Below are positions 1 through 9,243 of a stretch of DNA of 64,000 nt, piece by piece. The notes beneath the pieces are model-generated. The model was given only the letters and a program-made list of their open reading frames with translations. It was not told the origin of the DNA and did not search any database. Location: the NCBI RefSeq assembly GCF_004791025.1, contig NZ_SRUO01000002.1:496001-560000 (forward strand). The letters are read 5' to 3'. Source of the stretch: Mesorhizobium sp. M4B.F.Ca.ET.203.01.1.1 (lineage in GTDB: Bacteria > Pseudomonadota > Alphaproteobacteria > Rhizobiales > Rhizobiaceae). The position numbers and the translations under genes are program-made. Every line of letters starts with the position of its first letter. The first letter of the stretch is position 1.

Positions 1-1427
1 TGACGGTGATGCTGTCGAACACGCCGCCGATTCTGGAGGCGCATTTCGGCGTGCCGATGACCAGGGCGGTGCTGCATTCGCTGAACACAAGGCTCGACGC
101 CGCCGTCATCGCTTTCCAGCTCGACCACGCCGATACAAAGGTGCTGATCGTCGACCGTGAATTCTCCGGCGCGGTCAGGGAGGCGTTGTCATTGGCCAAG
201 GCCAAGCCCTTGGTCATCGACTATGACGATCCCGACTATGCCCCCGATGCCCCCTATCCGAAGGGCGAGCGGATCGGCTCATCAGACTATGAGGAGTTCG
301 TCGCAGGCGGCGATGAGGCTTTCGCCTGGTCGATGCCCGACGACGAGTGGGACGCCATCTCGCTCAACTACACCTCCGGCACCACCGGCAACCCCAAGGG
401 CGTCGTCTATCACCATCGTGGCGCGGCGCTGATGGCCTATACCAACACCATTCATGCCGGCATGGCCAAGCACGCGGTCTATCTCTGGACGCTGCCGATG
501 TTCCACTGCAACGGCTGGTGCTTTCCCTGGACGCTGGCCGTGCAGGCCGGCACCCATGTCTGCCTGCGCTGGGTGCGGGCAAAGCCGATGTATGACGCGA
601 TCGCCGATCATGGCGTCACCCATCTCTGCGGTGCGCCGATCGTCATGTCGGTTCTGATCAACGCCAAGGCCGAGGACAAGCGTGAGTTCGCGCAAACCGT
701 CACCTTCAACACGGCGGCCGCGCCGCCGCCGGAGGCAGTGCTGTCAGGCATGGCCGATGCCGGCTTCGCCGTCACCCATCTCTACGGCCTGACCGAGACC
801 TACGGGCCGGCTGTCGTCAACGAATGGCACAATGAGTGGGACGAGCTGGAGAAGGGACCGCGCACGGCGAAGAAGGCGCGCCAAGGCGTGCGCTATGCTT
901 CGCTCGAGGGCCTGACGGTGATGGATCCCGAGACGATGACGGAAACGCCGGCGGACGGCGAGACCATCGGCGAGGTCATGTTCCGCGGCAACATCGTCAT
1001 GAAGGGCTATTTGAAGAACAGGAAGGCGACTGACGAGGCCTTCGCCGGCGGCTGGTTCCACTCAGGCGATCTCGGCGTCATGCATCCGGACGGCTACATC
1101 CAGCTCAAGGATCGCTCCAAGGACATCATCATTTCCGGCGGTGAGAACATCTCCTCGATCGAGGTCGAGGATGCGCTCTACAAGCATGCAGCCGTCGCCT
1201 CCTGCGGCGTCGTTGCGAAGTCCGATGACAAATGGGGCGAGGTGCCTGTCGCCTATGTAGAGCTGAAGCCAGGCAAGAGCGCGACCGAGGCCGAGATCAT
1301 CGACCACTGCCGCACTTTGCTCGCCCGCTTCAAGGTGCCGAAGGCAGTGGTGTTTGCGGAGATCCCGAAGACCTCGACCGGGAAGATCCAGAAGTTCCGG
1401 CTGAGGGAAATGGCGAAGGGTCTCTGA
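1..1427 (+). CDS. Acyl-CoA synthetase (AMP-forming), 5' truncated by window edge
   Basis: ATP-dependent ligase that activates a carboxylic acid to its acyl-CoA through an acyl-AMP intermediate, in the cytoplasm. The visible 470 or so residues hold the ANL-superfamily core: the P-loop-like TSGTTGNPKG, the motif MFHCNGWCFPWT, the adenine-site motif LYGLTETYGP, the hinge region HSGDLG and KDIIISGGENISSIEVE, and the C-terminal catalytic lysine motif PKTSTGKIQK. The HCNGWCFPW signature is typical of the short- and medium-chain ligase branch that includes DmdB-like and plant AAE enzymes, so the substrate is probably a short or medium acid. The reading frame is open at the first base and the N-terminal 60 to 80 residues are missing. 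The gene ends at a TGA just before a large palindromic repeat. Confidence 0.9.
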   Translation, partial: TVMLSNTPPILEAHFGVPMTRAVLHSLNTRLDAAVIAFQLDHADTKVLIVDREFSGAVREALSLAKAKPLVIDYDDPDYAPDAPYPKGERIGSSDYEEFVAGGDEAFAWSMPDDEWDAISLNYTSGTTGNPKGVVYHHRGAALMAYTNTIHAGMAKHAVYLWTLPMFHCNGWCFPWTLAVQAGTHVCLRWVRAKPMYDAIADHGVTHLCGAPIVMSVLINAKAEDKREFAQTVTFNTAAAPPPEAVLSGMADAGFAVTHLYGLTETYGPAVVNEWHNEWDELEKGPRTAKKARQGVRYASLEGLTVMDPETMTETPADGETIGEVMFRGNIVMKGYLKNRKATDEAFAGGWFHSGDLGVMHPDGYIQLKDRSKDIIISGGENISSIEVEDALYKHAAVASCGVVAKSDDKWGEVPVAYVELKPGKSATEAEIIDHCRTLLARFKVPKAVVFAEIPKTSTGKIQKFRLREMAKGL

Positions 1428-1429
1428 GT

Positions 1430-1653
1430 TCGTCATCCGAGGGTGAGAGCAGTCGCGGAGCGACGTCGCGGAAACCCTGGGATCCATGCCGTGACCTTGC
1501 GGCCGTGCTCCGGCGGTCGAGAATAGCCTGCACGAATCGCGGCGCTGGCAAGCTAACTGCTTGATCCGACTTTATTCTTTGGCCGACGTCACGGCATGGA
1601 TCCTAGGGTCTGCGCTGCGTCGCTTCGCTCCTTGCTTCACCCTAGGATGACGA
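1430..1653. repeat. Long imperfect inverted repeat (rhizobial mosaic palindrome)
   Basis: The arm at 1430-1495 and the arm at 1588-1653 are imperfect reverse complements over about 65 bases. Both begin or end with TCGTCATCC and share GGATCCATGCCGTGAC at the inner end. The 92-base middle has no recognisable gene. Such palindromes between genes are common in Mesorhizobium and relatives (RIME-like). It fills most of the gap between the synthetase and the TetR gene and may end synthetase transcription. Confidence 0.75.
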
Positions 1654-1724
1654 ACTCGTCGTGGGTTTCACGCTTCCTCGCTGTCACCATCTGTCACCAA
1701 TTGTACGCGTACGTCGATTCCGCG

Positions 1725-1753
1725 TTGACATGCCGCTCGTTTCGATTTACGAC
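1725..1753 (+). promoter_or_regulatory. Candidate sigma-70 promoter of the TetR gene
   Basis: TTGACA at 1725-1730 and TACGAC at 1748-1753 are separated by 17 bases. It ends directly before the palindrome at 1754-1775 and 45 bases before the ATG of the TetR gene. The -35 is perfect and the -10 is weak, so the call is moderate. Confidence 0.5.
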
Positions 1754-1775
1754 TGACGAAAATTGAAATTCGTCA
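1754..1775. promoter_or_regulatory. Candidate TetR operator
   Basis: TGACGAA (1754-1760) and TTCGTCA (1769-1775) form a perfect 7-base inverted repeat around an 8-base spacer, a 22-base site of the usual size for a TetR dimer. It lies between the candidate -10 and the TetR start codon, so binding would block the regulator gene and the efflux genes behind it. Confidence 0.6.
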
Positions 1776-1797
1776 CTCGTTATTTGACAGAGAGCTA

Positions 1798-2403
1798 ATG
1801 TCCGAAGCCGCCCACATCGTGGCCGACCCCGCCCGCCAGGAAAACGTGACGCGCATCCTCGATTGCGCCGAGCGTCTGTTCCGGCATTACGGTTACGGCA
1901 AGACCAACGTCGCCGACATCGCCCGCGAGCTCGGCATGTCGCCGGCCAATATCTATCGCTTCTTCGCCTCCAAGGTCGAAATCCACCAGGCCGTCTGCGG
2001 CCGCATGCTCGGCGCCAGCTACAAGATGGCCTACGAGATTTCGCGTCTGCCGCTCAGCGCCGAGGAGCGGCTGCGCCGCTATGTGCATGCCCAGTACAAG
2101 ATGACCACGGAAGTCATGCTCGACGACCAGAAGGTGCATGAGATGGTCATCGTCGCGCTCGAGCGCGACTGGGCCGTCATCGACAAGCATGTCGACAGCA
2201 TCCACGATCTGTTCGCCGAGGTGATCCGCCAGGGCATCGAAGCCGGCGAGTTCAGGGACCAGGATCCGGTGATCGCGTCGCGCTGCTTCGGTGCCGCCAC
2301 CGTCATCCTGTGCCACCCGCAGATGGTGGCGCAGTGCCTTGCCAAGACCAACCGGGCGATGCCCGACGATCTCATCGATTACGCGATCAAAGCCTTGAAA
2401 TAG
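1798..2403 (+). CDS. TetR/AcrR family transcriptional regulator
   Basis: DNA-binding repressor of 201 residues, probably local regulator of the downstream efflux pump. Residues about 13-60 form the TetR helix-turn-helix, with the recognition part NVADIARELGMSPANIYRFF. The C-terminal two thirds is the ligand and dimer domain, diverged as usual. The ATG at 1798 follows a weak GAGAG ribosome site. A 22-base palindrome sits just upstream, suggesting autoregulation. The adaptor gene follows 57 bases later on the same strand, so the three genes may form one operon. Confidence 0.92.
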   Translation: MSEAAHIVADPARQENVTRILDCAERLFRHYGYGKTNVADIARELGMSPANIYRFFASKVEIHQAVCGRMLGASYKMAYEISRLPLSAEERLRRYVHAQYKMTTEVMLDDQKVHEMVIVALERDWAVIDKHVDSIHDLFAEVIRQGIEAGEFRDQDPVIASRCFGAATVILCHPQMVAQCLAKTNRAMPDDLIDYAIKALK

Positions 2404-2460
2404 CCGCCGCCCGCCGGGCGCGCGGTGTCGAAAAGTTGATCTCCAGTCAGGAGTGCTAAG

Positions 2461-3609
2461 GTGTCTTTGTCCAATTCCATCATCCGCAGGCTGCCGGTCG
2501 CCGGCCTGATCGTCGCCGCTCTCGGGCTTGCCGGCTGCAGCCAGGAGAAGGCCGAAATCAAGGAAATCATCCGGCCGGTCAAGGTGGTCGAGATCGGTGA
2601 GGCCCAGACCACCCGCGAGCTCGACTATTCCGGCTCGGTGCGCGCTCGCACCGAGATGAACCTTGGCTTTCGCGTCGCCGGCAAGGTCACCGAGCGCCTC
2701 GTCGATATCGGCCAGCATGTGAATTCGGGCGATGTGCTCGCTCGCATCGATGCCTCCGACTACGATTTGTCGGTCAGGAGCGCGGCGGCGAGCCTTGACG
2801 CCGCCGAGCGGCAGGTCGAAACGGTGGATCTGGCAAAGAAGCGCGCCGAGCAGCTCTACGCCAAGAGCTTCGCGTCGAAGTCGCAGCTCGATCAGGCGAC
2901 GCTGACCTATGCTCAGGCCGTGGCGACGCGCGACGCCGCCCGCTCGACGCTTGCCCAGGCGAAGAACCAGGTCGGCTATACCGATCTCAAGGCGAGCGAG
3001 GACGGTATCGTTACCGCCATCAGCGCCGATATCGGCCAGGTGGTCGGCGCCGGAACGCCGGTGATGACCGTTGCCGTCGACGGCGAGAAGGAAGTGCTGA
3101 TCGCCGTTCCCGAGATGGACATCGCCGAGTTTCGGCCGGGTAAGGACGTCAAGGCGGGCTTCTGGTCCGACGATGCGCTGACGCTGGCCGGCAAGGTGCG
3201 TGAGGTTTCCGGCAGCGCCGATCCGCAGTCGCGCACCTTCGCTGTCCGCGTCTCGCTGCCCAACGATCCGCGCGTGCTGCTCGGCATGACCGCCAACATC
3301 GAAGCCTCGGTGGCGAGCCGGAAGCAGATGGTGTCGATCCCCCTCAGCGCGCTCGCCGAGAAGGACGGCCGGAAGATTGTCTGGACCGTCGACCGCACCA
3401 GCGAGACGGTTCATCCGCGCCCGGTCAAGGTCGGCGACTTCACGGTCGACGGCGTCAATGTCGCCGACGGGTTGAAGCAGGGCGACGTCGTGGTTGCCGC
3501 CGGCACGCAGTTCATGACCGAGAACCTCAAGGTCAAGCTCTCCGGCGACGCGGCGCAGCAGTCGGCGTCGGCCGAAGGCAAGGCCGACATCACCAGCAGC
3601 CTGCGCTGA
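2461..3609 (+). CDS. RND efflux periplasmic adaptor (HlyD/AcrA family lipoprotein)
   Basis: Membrane-fusion subunit that joins an inner-membrane RND pump to an outer-membrane channel. The 382-residue protein starts with a GTG codon preceded by AGGAGTG. Its N-terminus is a lipoprotein signal with lipobox LAGC (acylated Cys about 26), so it is anchored on the periplasmic face of the inner membrane. A biotinyl-lipoyl half-motif (FRVAGKVTERLVDIGQHV), an alpha-helical hairpin rich in Ala and Gln, and a beta-barrel follow. No outer-membrane channel gene is nearby. The pump gene follows after 233 bases containing a small hairpin (3658-3676). Confidence 0.92.
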   Translation: MSLSNSIIRRLPVAGLIVAALGLAGCSQEKAEIKEIIRPVKVVEIGEAQTTRELDYSGSVRARTEMNLGFRVAGKVTERLVDIGQHVNSGDVLARIDASDYDLSVRSAAASLDAAERQVETVDLAKKRAEQLYAKSFASKSQLDQATLTYAQAVATRDAARSTLAQAKNQVGYTDLKASEDGIVTAISADIGQVVGAGTPVMTVAVDGEKEVLIAVPEMDIAEFRPGKDVKAGFWSDDALTLAGKVREVSGSADPQSRTFAVRVSLPNDPRVLLGMTANIEASVASRKQMVSIPLSALAEKDGRKIVWTVDRTSETVHPRPVKVGDFTVDGVNVADGLKQGDVVVAAGTQFMTENLKVKLSGDAAQQSASAEGKADITSSLR

Positions 3610-3842
3610 AGCCGGGCGAATGAAAACGCCGCTCGCTCGGCGAGTGGACCATGGTTTCCGGGCGGCGAGCGCCCGGCTGTCGAGACGTCAGGTTGATGTA
3701 ACCCCCACATCGATCCTCGCGTCCCACCGCGACGAGTGTCTCTCCGCCTCGGAAAGCCTCGCCGCCCGGAAGCCAGCATCGGAAATATCGTGAGCACGCG
3801 CAGTTGCGTGCCTTGCCGATCAATCGGAATGGACTGACGCCG

Positions 3843-6800
3843 ATGACCACCGACAGCACTGAGAAGCGGCCCTTCAATCTTTCGCGCTGGGCGATCGGCC
3901 ACCCCAGCATCGCGCGCTTCCTGTTCGGCCTGATCATCCTTGCCGGCGCGCTCGGCCTGATGCGCATGGGCCAGAAGGAAGATCCTGACTTCACCTTCCG
4001 CGTCATGGTCGTCCAGGCCGTCTGGCCGGGCGCCTCGATCCAGGAGATGGAGGACCAGGTCGTCAACAAGATCGAGCGCAAGCTGCAGGAAACGCCGCAT
4101 CTCGATTTCGTGCGCTCCTATACGCGCGCCGGCAGCGCCATCATCACCTTGCAGGTGAAAGGCGACACCAATGCCGAGCAGGTGAAGGACGCCTTCTACC
4201 AGGTGCGCAAGAAGGTCGGCGACATCGCCAGCGACCTGCCGCAGGGGCTGCTCGGCCCGTATTTCAACGACGAGTTCGGCGACACCTTCATCACGCTGCA
4301 TTCGATCAGCGGCAACGGCTACAGCTATCCGGAGCTGAAGAAGTTCGCCATCCAGGCGCGCGATATGCTGTTGACGACGCCGGGCGTCGAGAAGGCCGTA
4401 ATCATCGGCGACCAGCCCGAGAAGATCTATATCGACGTTTCGTCGAAGGCGCTGGCCGAGCGCGGCCTGACGCTGACCGACCTGCAGAACGCGATCAAGG
4501 GCCAGAACAATGTCGATCCGGCGGGCTCGGTCGACACCGGACAGCGCTCGGTGCGCATCTCGGTCGAGGGCGACGTCACCAGGGCCGCCGACATCAGGGA
4601 ACTGCGCCTGCGCGCCGGCGGCCAGGTGACGCGGCTCGGCGACATCGCCACAGTCTCTTCGGGGCTGGAGGATCCGTTCCAGCGCAAGTACCGCTTCAAC
4701 GGCCATGAGAGCGTTCAGCTCGGCGTCGTCATGGCCAAGGGCTTCAACGTCACCGACGTCGGCAAGGATGTCGAGGCGACCTACCAGCGCTTCGAGGAAG
4801 GCCTGCCCTACGGCGTCGCCGTCGACCAGATCTCCGACCAGCCGGAGGTCGTCCGCGATGCCGTCAAGGAGTTCATGGAGGCGCTCGGCGAGGCGCTGCT
4901 GATCGTGCTGGCCGTCTCGCTGCTGTCGATCGGCTGGCGTTCCGGCCTGGTCATCGCCATCGCCATTCCGCTGGTGCTCGCCGCCACTTTCGCCATCATG
5001 TACGAGCTCGGCATCGACCTGCAGCGCATTTCGCTCGGCGCGCTGATCATCGCGCTCGGCCTGCTCGTCGACGATGCGATGATCGTCGTCGAGATGATGG
5101 AACGCAAGCTGGAGGAGGGGCTGGTCAAGATCGAGGCGGCGAGCTTCGCCTATTCCTCGACCGCCTTCCCGATGCTGACCGGGACGCTCATCACCACCGC
5201 CGGCTTCATCCCGGTCGGCTTCGCCGCCTCGACCGCCGGCGAATATGTGCGCACCCTGTTCTACGTCGTCGGCATCGCGCTGGTCGTATCCTGGTTCGTG
5301 GCGGTCTATTTCACGCCGTGGCTCGGCCACATGATCCTGAAGCAGCGCAAGCATGCCGGCAGCCATCACGATGTCTTCGACACGCGCTTCTACCGCCGCC
5401 TGCGCGCGACCGTCGGCTGGGCCGTGCGCCATCGCATCATCGTGCTGGTGATGACGCTGGTCACCTTCGCCACCAGCCTGTGGGCGTTCCAGTTCATTCC
5501 GCAGAACTTCTTCCCGCAGTCCTCCCGGCCCGAAATCCTCGTCGACCTCTGGCTGCCGGAAGGCACCTCGATCAAGGAGGTCGAGACGCAGGCCAAGGCG
5601 CTCGAAGGCAAGATGATGGACGATCCGGACAAGCGCTTCATCGCCACCTATATCGGCGAGGGCGCGCCGCGCTTCTTCCTGCCGCTCGACCAGCAGCTCA
5701 GGAATCCGAACTTCGCCCAGCTCCTGGTGATGGCCAAGGACGAACCGGCGCGCGAGCGGCTGATCGTCAAGCTGCGCACCATCCTGGCCGAGGATTTCCC
5801 ATCGATCCGGTCCAAGGTCGACCGCCTGTTCCTCGGTCCGCCGACCGGCTGGCCGGTGCAAATGCGCGTCATGGGCCCGGACCGCCAGGAGGTGCGCCGC
5901 ATCGCCGACGAGGTGAAGGCGAAGTTCCACGCCAACCCGCTGCTCGGCGCCGTGCATGACGACTGGCTGGAGCCGGTGCCGGCGATGAAGCTTGTCATCG
6001 ACCAGGATCGCGCCCGCGCGCTCGGCGTCACCTCGCAGCGCATCCGCCAGATGCTGCAGGCCACCATGTCCGGCGCGCCGCTCGACGATTTCCGCGACGG
6101 CGAGGAGACGGTCTCGATCGTCGCTCGCGAACCGGAGGCGAGCCGCAAGCTGCTGTCCTCGGTCGATTCGGTCTACATCCCGACCGATTTCGGCGGTTTC
6201 GTGCCGCTGTCGCAGGTGGCCAAGGTCGTTCCGGTGCTGGAGCAAGGCATCGAGTGGCGGCGCGACCGCCTGCCGACCATAACGGTGCGCGGCACCCTGC
6301 CGGACGGCGTGCAGTCGAACGACGTCGTCACCAAGATGTACAACGACATGAAGGACCTGCGTGCCGGCTTGGCGCCCGGCTACAAGGTCGAGATCCAGGG
6401 CGGCGCGGAGGATTCGGCCGAAAGCCAGGCCTCGATCGCCGCCAAGGCGCCGATCATGCTGGCCATCATCGTCGTGCTCTTGATGATCCAGCTGCAGCAT
6501 TTCGGCAAGGCGATGCTGGTGCTGGCCACCGGTCCGCTCGGCATCATCGGCGCCGCCGCGGCGCTGCTGATCAGCGGCGCGCCCTTCGGCTTCGTCGCCA
6601 TCCTCGGCGTGATCGCGCTGCTCGGCATCATCATGCGCAACTCGATCATCCTGGTCGACCAGATCGATCAGGACATCGCCGCCGGCATGGAGCGATCCGA
6701 GGCGATCATCGGCGCCGCCGTGCGCCGCTTCCGGCCGATCATGCTGACGGCGCTCACCGCCGTGCTGGCGCTGATCCCGATCTCGCGCGCCGTGTTCTGG

Positions 6801-6989
6801 GGGCCGCTGGCCTACGCCATGATGGGCGGCATCCTCGTCGCTACCGTGCTCACCATCCTGGTGCTGCCGGCAGGCTACGCGCTGTTCTTCGGCCGCGAGC
6901 GCAAGAAGGCCGGGGTCGAGGACAAGGGGCCGGAGTCCGAACTGACGCAGAACAACGAAAAGCCGGAGCTGGCGCTGGCCGCGGAATAA
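3843..6989 (+). CDS. RND efflux pump, inner-membrane permease (AcrB superfamily)
   Basis: Proton-driven trimeric exporter of about 1,048 residues, length normal for the family. The first transmembrane segment follows RWAIGHPSIARF. TM4 carries the Asp pair of the proton relay (LGLLVDDAMIVVE), and the second half repeats the layout with LLGIIMRNSIILVDQ. Two large periplasmic loops are present. The ATG at 3843 (MTTDSTEK) is preferred because the family usually begins just before this hydrophobic segment; an in-frame start at 3804 would add 13 residues. With the adaptor and TetR gene it forms a three-gene efflux unit. The sequence departs from the classic HAE1 drug pumps and the substrate cannot be read from it. 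Confidence 0.93.
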   Translation: MTTDSTEKRPFNLSRWAIGHPSIARFLFGLIILAGALGLMRMGQKEDPDFTFRVMVVQAVWPGASIQEMEDQVVNKIERKLQETPHLDFVRSYTRAGSAIITLQVKGDTNAEQVKDAFYQVRKKVGDIASDLPQGLLGPYFNDEFGDTFITLHSISGNGYSYPELKKFAIQARDMLLTTPGVEKAVIIGDQPEKIYIDVSSKALAERGLTLTDLQNAIKGQNNVDPAGSVDTGQRSVRISVEGDVTRAADIRELRLRAGGQVTRLGDIATVSSGLEDPFQRKYRFNGHESVQLGVVMAKGFNVTDVGKDVEATYQRFEEGLPYGVAVDQISDQPEVVRDAVKEFMEALGEALLIVLAVSLLSIGWRSGLVIAIAIPLVLAATFAIMYELGIDLQRISLGALIIALGLLVDDAMIVVEMMERKLEEGLVKIEAASFAYSSTAFPMLTGTLITTAGFIPVGFAASTAGEYVRTLFYVVGIALVVSWFVAVYFTPWLGHMILKQRKHAGSHHDVFDTRFYRRLRATVGWAVRHRIIVLVMTLVTFATSLWAFQFIPQNFFPQSSRPEILVDLWLPEGTSIKEVETQAKALEGKMMDDPDKRFIATYIGEGAPRFFLPLDQQLRNPNFAQLLVMAKDEPARERLIVKLRTILAEDFPSIRSKVDRLFLGPPTGWPVQMRVMGPDRQEVRRIADEVKAKFHANPLLGAVHDDWLEPVPAMKLVIDQDRARALGVTSQRIRQMLQATMSGAPLDDFRDGEETVSIVAREPEASRKLLSSVDSVYIPTDFGGFVPLSQVAKVVPVLEQGIEWRRDRLPTITVRGTLPDGVQSNDVVTKMYNDMKDLRAGLAPGYKVEIQGGAEDSAESQASIAAKAPIMLAIIVVLLMIQLQHFGKAMLVLATGPLGIIGAAAALLISGAPFGFVAILGVIALLGIIMRNSIILVDQIDQDIAAGMERSEAIIGAAVRRFRPIMLTALTAVLALIPISRAVFWGPLAYAMMGGILVATVLTILVLPAGYALFFGRERKKAGVEDKGPESELTQNNEKPELALAAE

Positions 6990-7005
6990 GGTGGTGGCAA
7001 CCTCG

Positions 7006-7043
7006 GATCGTCCGCCATCGCCACGAGTCGATGGCGGACGATC
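7006..7043 (+). terminator. Strong hairpin after the RND pump gene
   Basis: GATCGTCCGCCATCG (7006-7020) and its exact complement (7029-7043) make a perfect 15-base stem with an 8-base loop, 17 bases after the stop codon. No T tract follows, so it may end transcription only weakly or may protect the mRNA end. Confidence 0.55.
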
Positions 7044-7064
7044 TGCGTCGCGGGCCGGCGCGCT

Positions 7065-7099
7065 AGAGCAATTCCAGGAAAAGTGTGAAGCGAATTGCA
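7065..7099. repeat. Truncated copy of the AGAGCAATTCC dispersed repeat
   Basis: The stretch starts AGAGCAATTCCAGGAAAAG and runs into GAATTGCAG. It matches the first half and the last bases of the fuller copies at 26317-26363 and 61231-61278, with the middle deleted. Confidence 0.7.
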
Positions 7100-7235
7100 G
7101 GGGCGCGGCATCTTCAGGCGCGAGTATGAGGGATCGACGCTGCGCGAGAATCTCGGCCTGAAGCGGCCGCCGAACCGGTTCTTCGAGGAGACGACGATCC
7201 GCAGGGCTGGCTGACGAGAGGCCGTTGGACAAAAG

Positions 7236-7265
7236 AGATCGGGCGCGCCGAGGCGCGCCCGATCT
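7236..7265 (-). terminator. Rho-independent terminator of the APC permease gene
   Basis: A GC-rich perfect stem (7236-7249 with 7252-7265; inner pairs must open to form the loop) is followed on the minus strand by CTTTTGT. It lies 18 bases past the stop codon of the minus-strand permease. Confidence 0.8.
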
Positions 7266-7283
7266 TGTTCTCAGGTCGCTGCG

Positions 7284-8993
7284 TCAGATGACGAACAGCC
7301 AGTTGGCGATCAGCATCACCGCCACGCCGGCGATCAGCGTCAGATAGGGCAGGGCGCCCGCCTTCTTGACCTTGAGGTCGGCCGACGTCATGCCGAGATC
7401 GGCCAGCATATGGTCGGGGAACTTGCCGCCGTCCTGGATGTAGTGACGGAAGCAGAACACCGGGATGATCAGCGCCGCAGTGATCAGGCCAGCCCACAGC
7501 GCCATCGGGTTCCACACCTTGGCGCCGGCGCCCATGAAGACGGCGTTGACATAGGCGAAGATCGCGCCGATGCCGAGCAGCCAGGTCGGCGCCCGCCACG
7601 GCCGCGCGATGTGGCCGTTGTCGATGCGGTGGATCCAGCCGGCATTGAGGTTGAGGAAGTTGAAGATGATGTAGCCGCAGTTCGACACGGCGAGGATGAA
7701 GAAGAAGCTCGTCGCGTCGGCCGAGGCGATGGCCAGCACGGCCAGGTTGAAGACGAGGTCGGTCCACATCGCCCGCGTCGGCGCGCCATGCTCGTTGACA
7801 TGGCTGAGATAGCGCGGCAGCCAGCCGTCGACCGAGCCCTGGTAGAGCGTGCGCGAGGAGCCGGCCATCGCCGTCATGATGCAGAGCACAAGCGCCAGGA
7901 TCATCAGCATGACCAGCAGGCTGTGGATGATCTTGCCGCCGCCGACCATGCCGGCCAGCGCATCGGCGACGCCGGAGCCGTCGACGATCGGCGTCGCCAG
8001 CATGCCGTTGAGGCCGAGCACGCCCTGGAAGGTGAACGGCACCAGGATGAACAGCAGCATGCAGAGCAGGCCCGAATAGAAGATCGCCTTGAACGTGTCG
8101 GTGCCGGGGTTCTTGAACTCGGACGTGTAGCAGACGGCGGTCTCGAAGCCGTAGGTCGACCAGGCGGCGATGAACATGCCGCCCAGCACCAGTGTCCAGC
8201 CGGCGATGTTCCAGGCTCCCGGGTCGGGCGCGTAGGCGGCCGCCAGCGGCACCAGCGGCGAGAAGTTCGCCCAGTTGATCTGGCCGGTGAAGATCGGCAC
8301 CACGCCGACGATCAGCATCGGGATGATGACCAGCAGGCCGATATATTTCTGCACACTGGCCGTGCCGAGGATGCCGCGATGCTGGATCGAGAAGATCATC
8401 AGCATCAGCACCGCGCCGATGAAGAAGGTGGCGTTGAAGGTAAAAGACACCGGACCCAGCGTATGGCCCCACAGCGACCAGGTGCGGATCGCCGGCGTCG
8501 CGGCTGCGGCCACCGCCGCGATGGCATCGGCGGGCGCCGTGCCGGCATGGGCGGCGATATAGGCGACCACTTCCGGCGAGGTCTCGCTGAAGACCGGGAT
8601 CGGCGCCAGCGCGTTGAGGATATAGGCGGCGGCGATCGAGCAGCCGAGCGACAGCACCGGCGACCAGGCGAACCAGTTGCACCACACCGACAGCGGCGCG
8701 ATGAATTTCGAGTAACGCAGCCAGGCGGTGGCGCCGTAGATCGAGGCGCCGCCGGACTTGTTCGGGAACAAGCCGGCGATTTCGGCATAGGTGAACGACT
8801 GCAGGAAGCCCATGATCATGGACACCGTCCAGATCACGAAAGCCAGGGTTCCGGTCGTGCCGGCAATGCCGCCGATGGAGAACAGGACGAGGGCGGGAAC
8901 GCCGCTTGCCACCCAGAAGGCGCCACGCCAGTCGATATGCCTGAGCAGCTTGCCTTCCGCAGGCTGCTCAAGGACCGTGCTCATTGTGCTCAT
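7284..8993 (-). CDS. APC-family amino acid/amine permease
   Basis: Integral inner-membrane transporter of 569 residues with about 12 to 14 hydrophobic segments. The APC signature occurs early: FSIGGIAGTTGT in TM1 and SFTYAEIAGLFPNKSGGASIYG in TM2 to TM3. It is longer than common APC proteins (450 to 500), largely because of an Ala-rich periplasmic loop near residues 155-185. The ATG at 8993 has GGGGAA upstream. It lies downstream of tdm on the same strand, 250 bases away, with its own copy of the shared motif at 9104-9119. Context suggests import of a methylated amine or export of an intermediate; the substrate is not known. Confidence 0.88.
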   Translation of the reverse strand: MSTMSTVLEQPAEGKLLRHIDWRGAFWVASGVPALVLFSIGGIAGTTGTLAFVIWTVSMIMGFLQSFTYAEIAGLFPNKSGGASIYGATAWLRYSKFIAPLSVWCNWFAWSPVLSLGCSIAAAYILNALAPIPVFSETSPEVVAYIAAHAGTAPADAIAAVAAAATPAIRTWSLWGHTLGPVSFTFNATFFIGAVLMLMIFSIQHRGILGTASVQKYIGLLVIIPMLIVGVVPIFTGQINWANFSPLVPLAAAYAPDPGAWNIAGWTLVLGGMFIAAWSTYGFETAVCYTSEFKNPGTDTFKAIFYSGLLCMLLFILVPFTFQGVLGLNGMLATPIVDGSGVADALAGMVGGGKIIHSLLVMLMILALVLCIMTAMAGSSRTLYQGSVDGWLPRYLSHVNEHGAPTRAMWTDLVFNLAVLAIASADATSFFFILAVSNCGYIIFNFLNLNAGWIHRIDNGHIARPWRAPTWLLGIGAIFAYVNAVFMGAGAKVWNPMALWAGLITAALIIPVFCFRHYIQDGGKFPDHMLADLGMTSADLKVKKAGALPYLTLIAGVAVMLIANWLFVI

Positions 8994-9103
8994 ATGTATG
9001 AATTCCCCTTTTTTGCTGTTCCCCGCCGGTGTGCCTCGGCTGCGCGAAGCTTCCCCCCGGCCTCATTTCGAACGGCTGTAGTGTTTCCACTCAGTCGCAT
9101 TTT

Positions 9104-9119
9104 TTTCTTAACAGTGAAG
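9104..9119. promoter_or_regulatory. Shared operator-like motif, site 1 (upstream of APC permease)
   Basis: TTTCTTAACAGTGAAG lies 111 bases before the permease start. It matches the quasi-palindrome TTTCA-N5 to 7-TGAAA found before the other methylated-amine transcription units (11642, 21517, 24926, 25024, 29830, 30011, 36274). Confidence 0.5.
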
Positions 9120-9243
9120 ATTGATCCGACGCGCTTTCACGTCAAGCGTTTTGTGGCGCCGTGCACATCACGCTTGCGAAACATGGCACGGACGCCACTG
9201 CGGCCGCCATCAAGACGGTCGGATGAGGCCTTGGAGGCGGCCG

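Noticed and set aside
3804..3842. Longer N-terminus for the first RND pump
   Set aside because: The extra 13 residues precede the usual start and lack a better ribosome site than the ATG at 3843.
3411..7232. Minus-strand open frame of 1,273 codons opposite the RND pump
   Set aside because: It is antisense to a complete AcrB-type gene, is extremely rich in Arg, Asp, His and Gln, and has no motif or ribosome site. It is a high-GC shadow frame.
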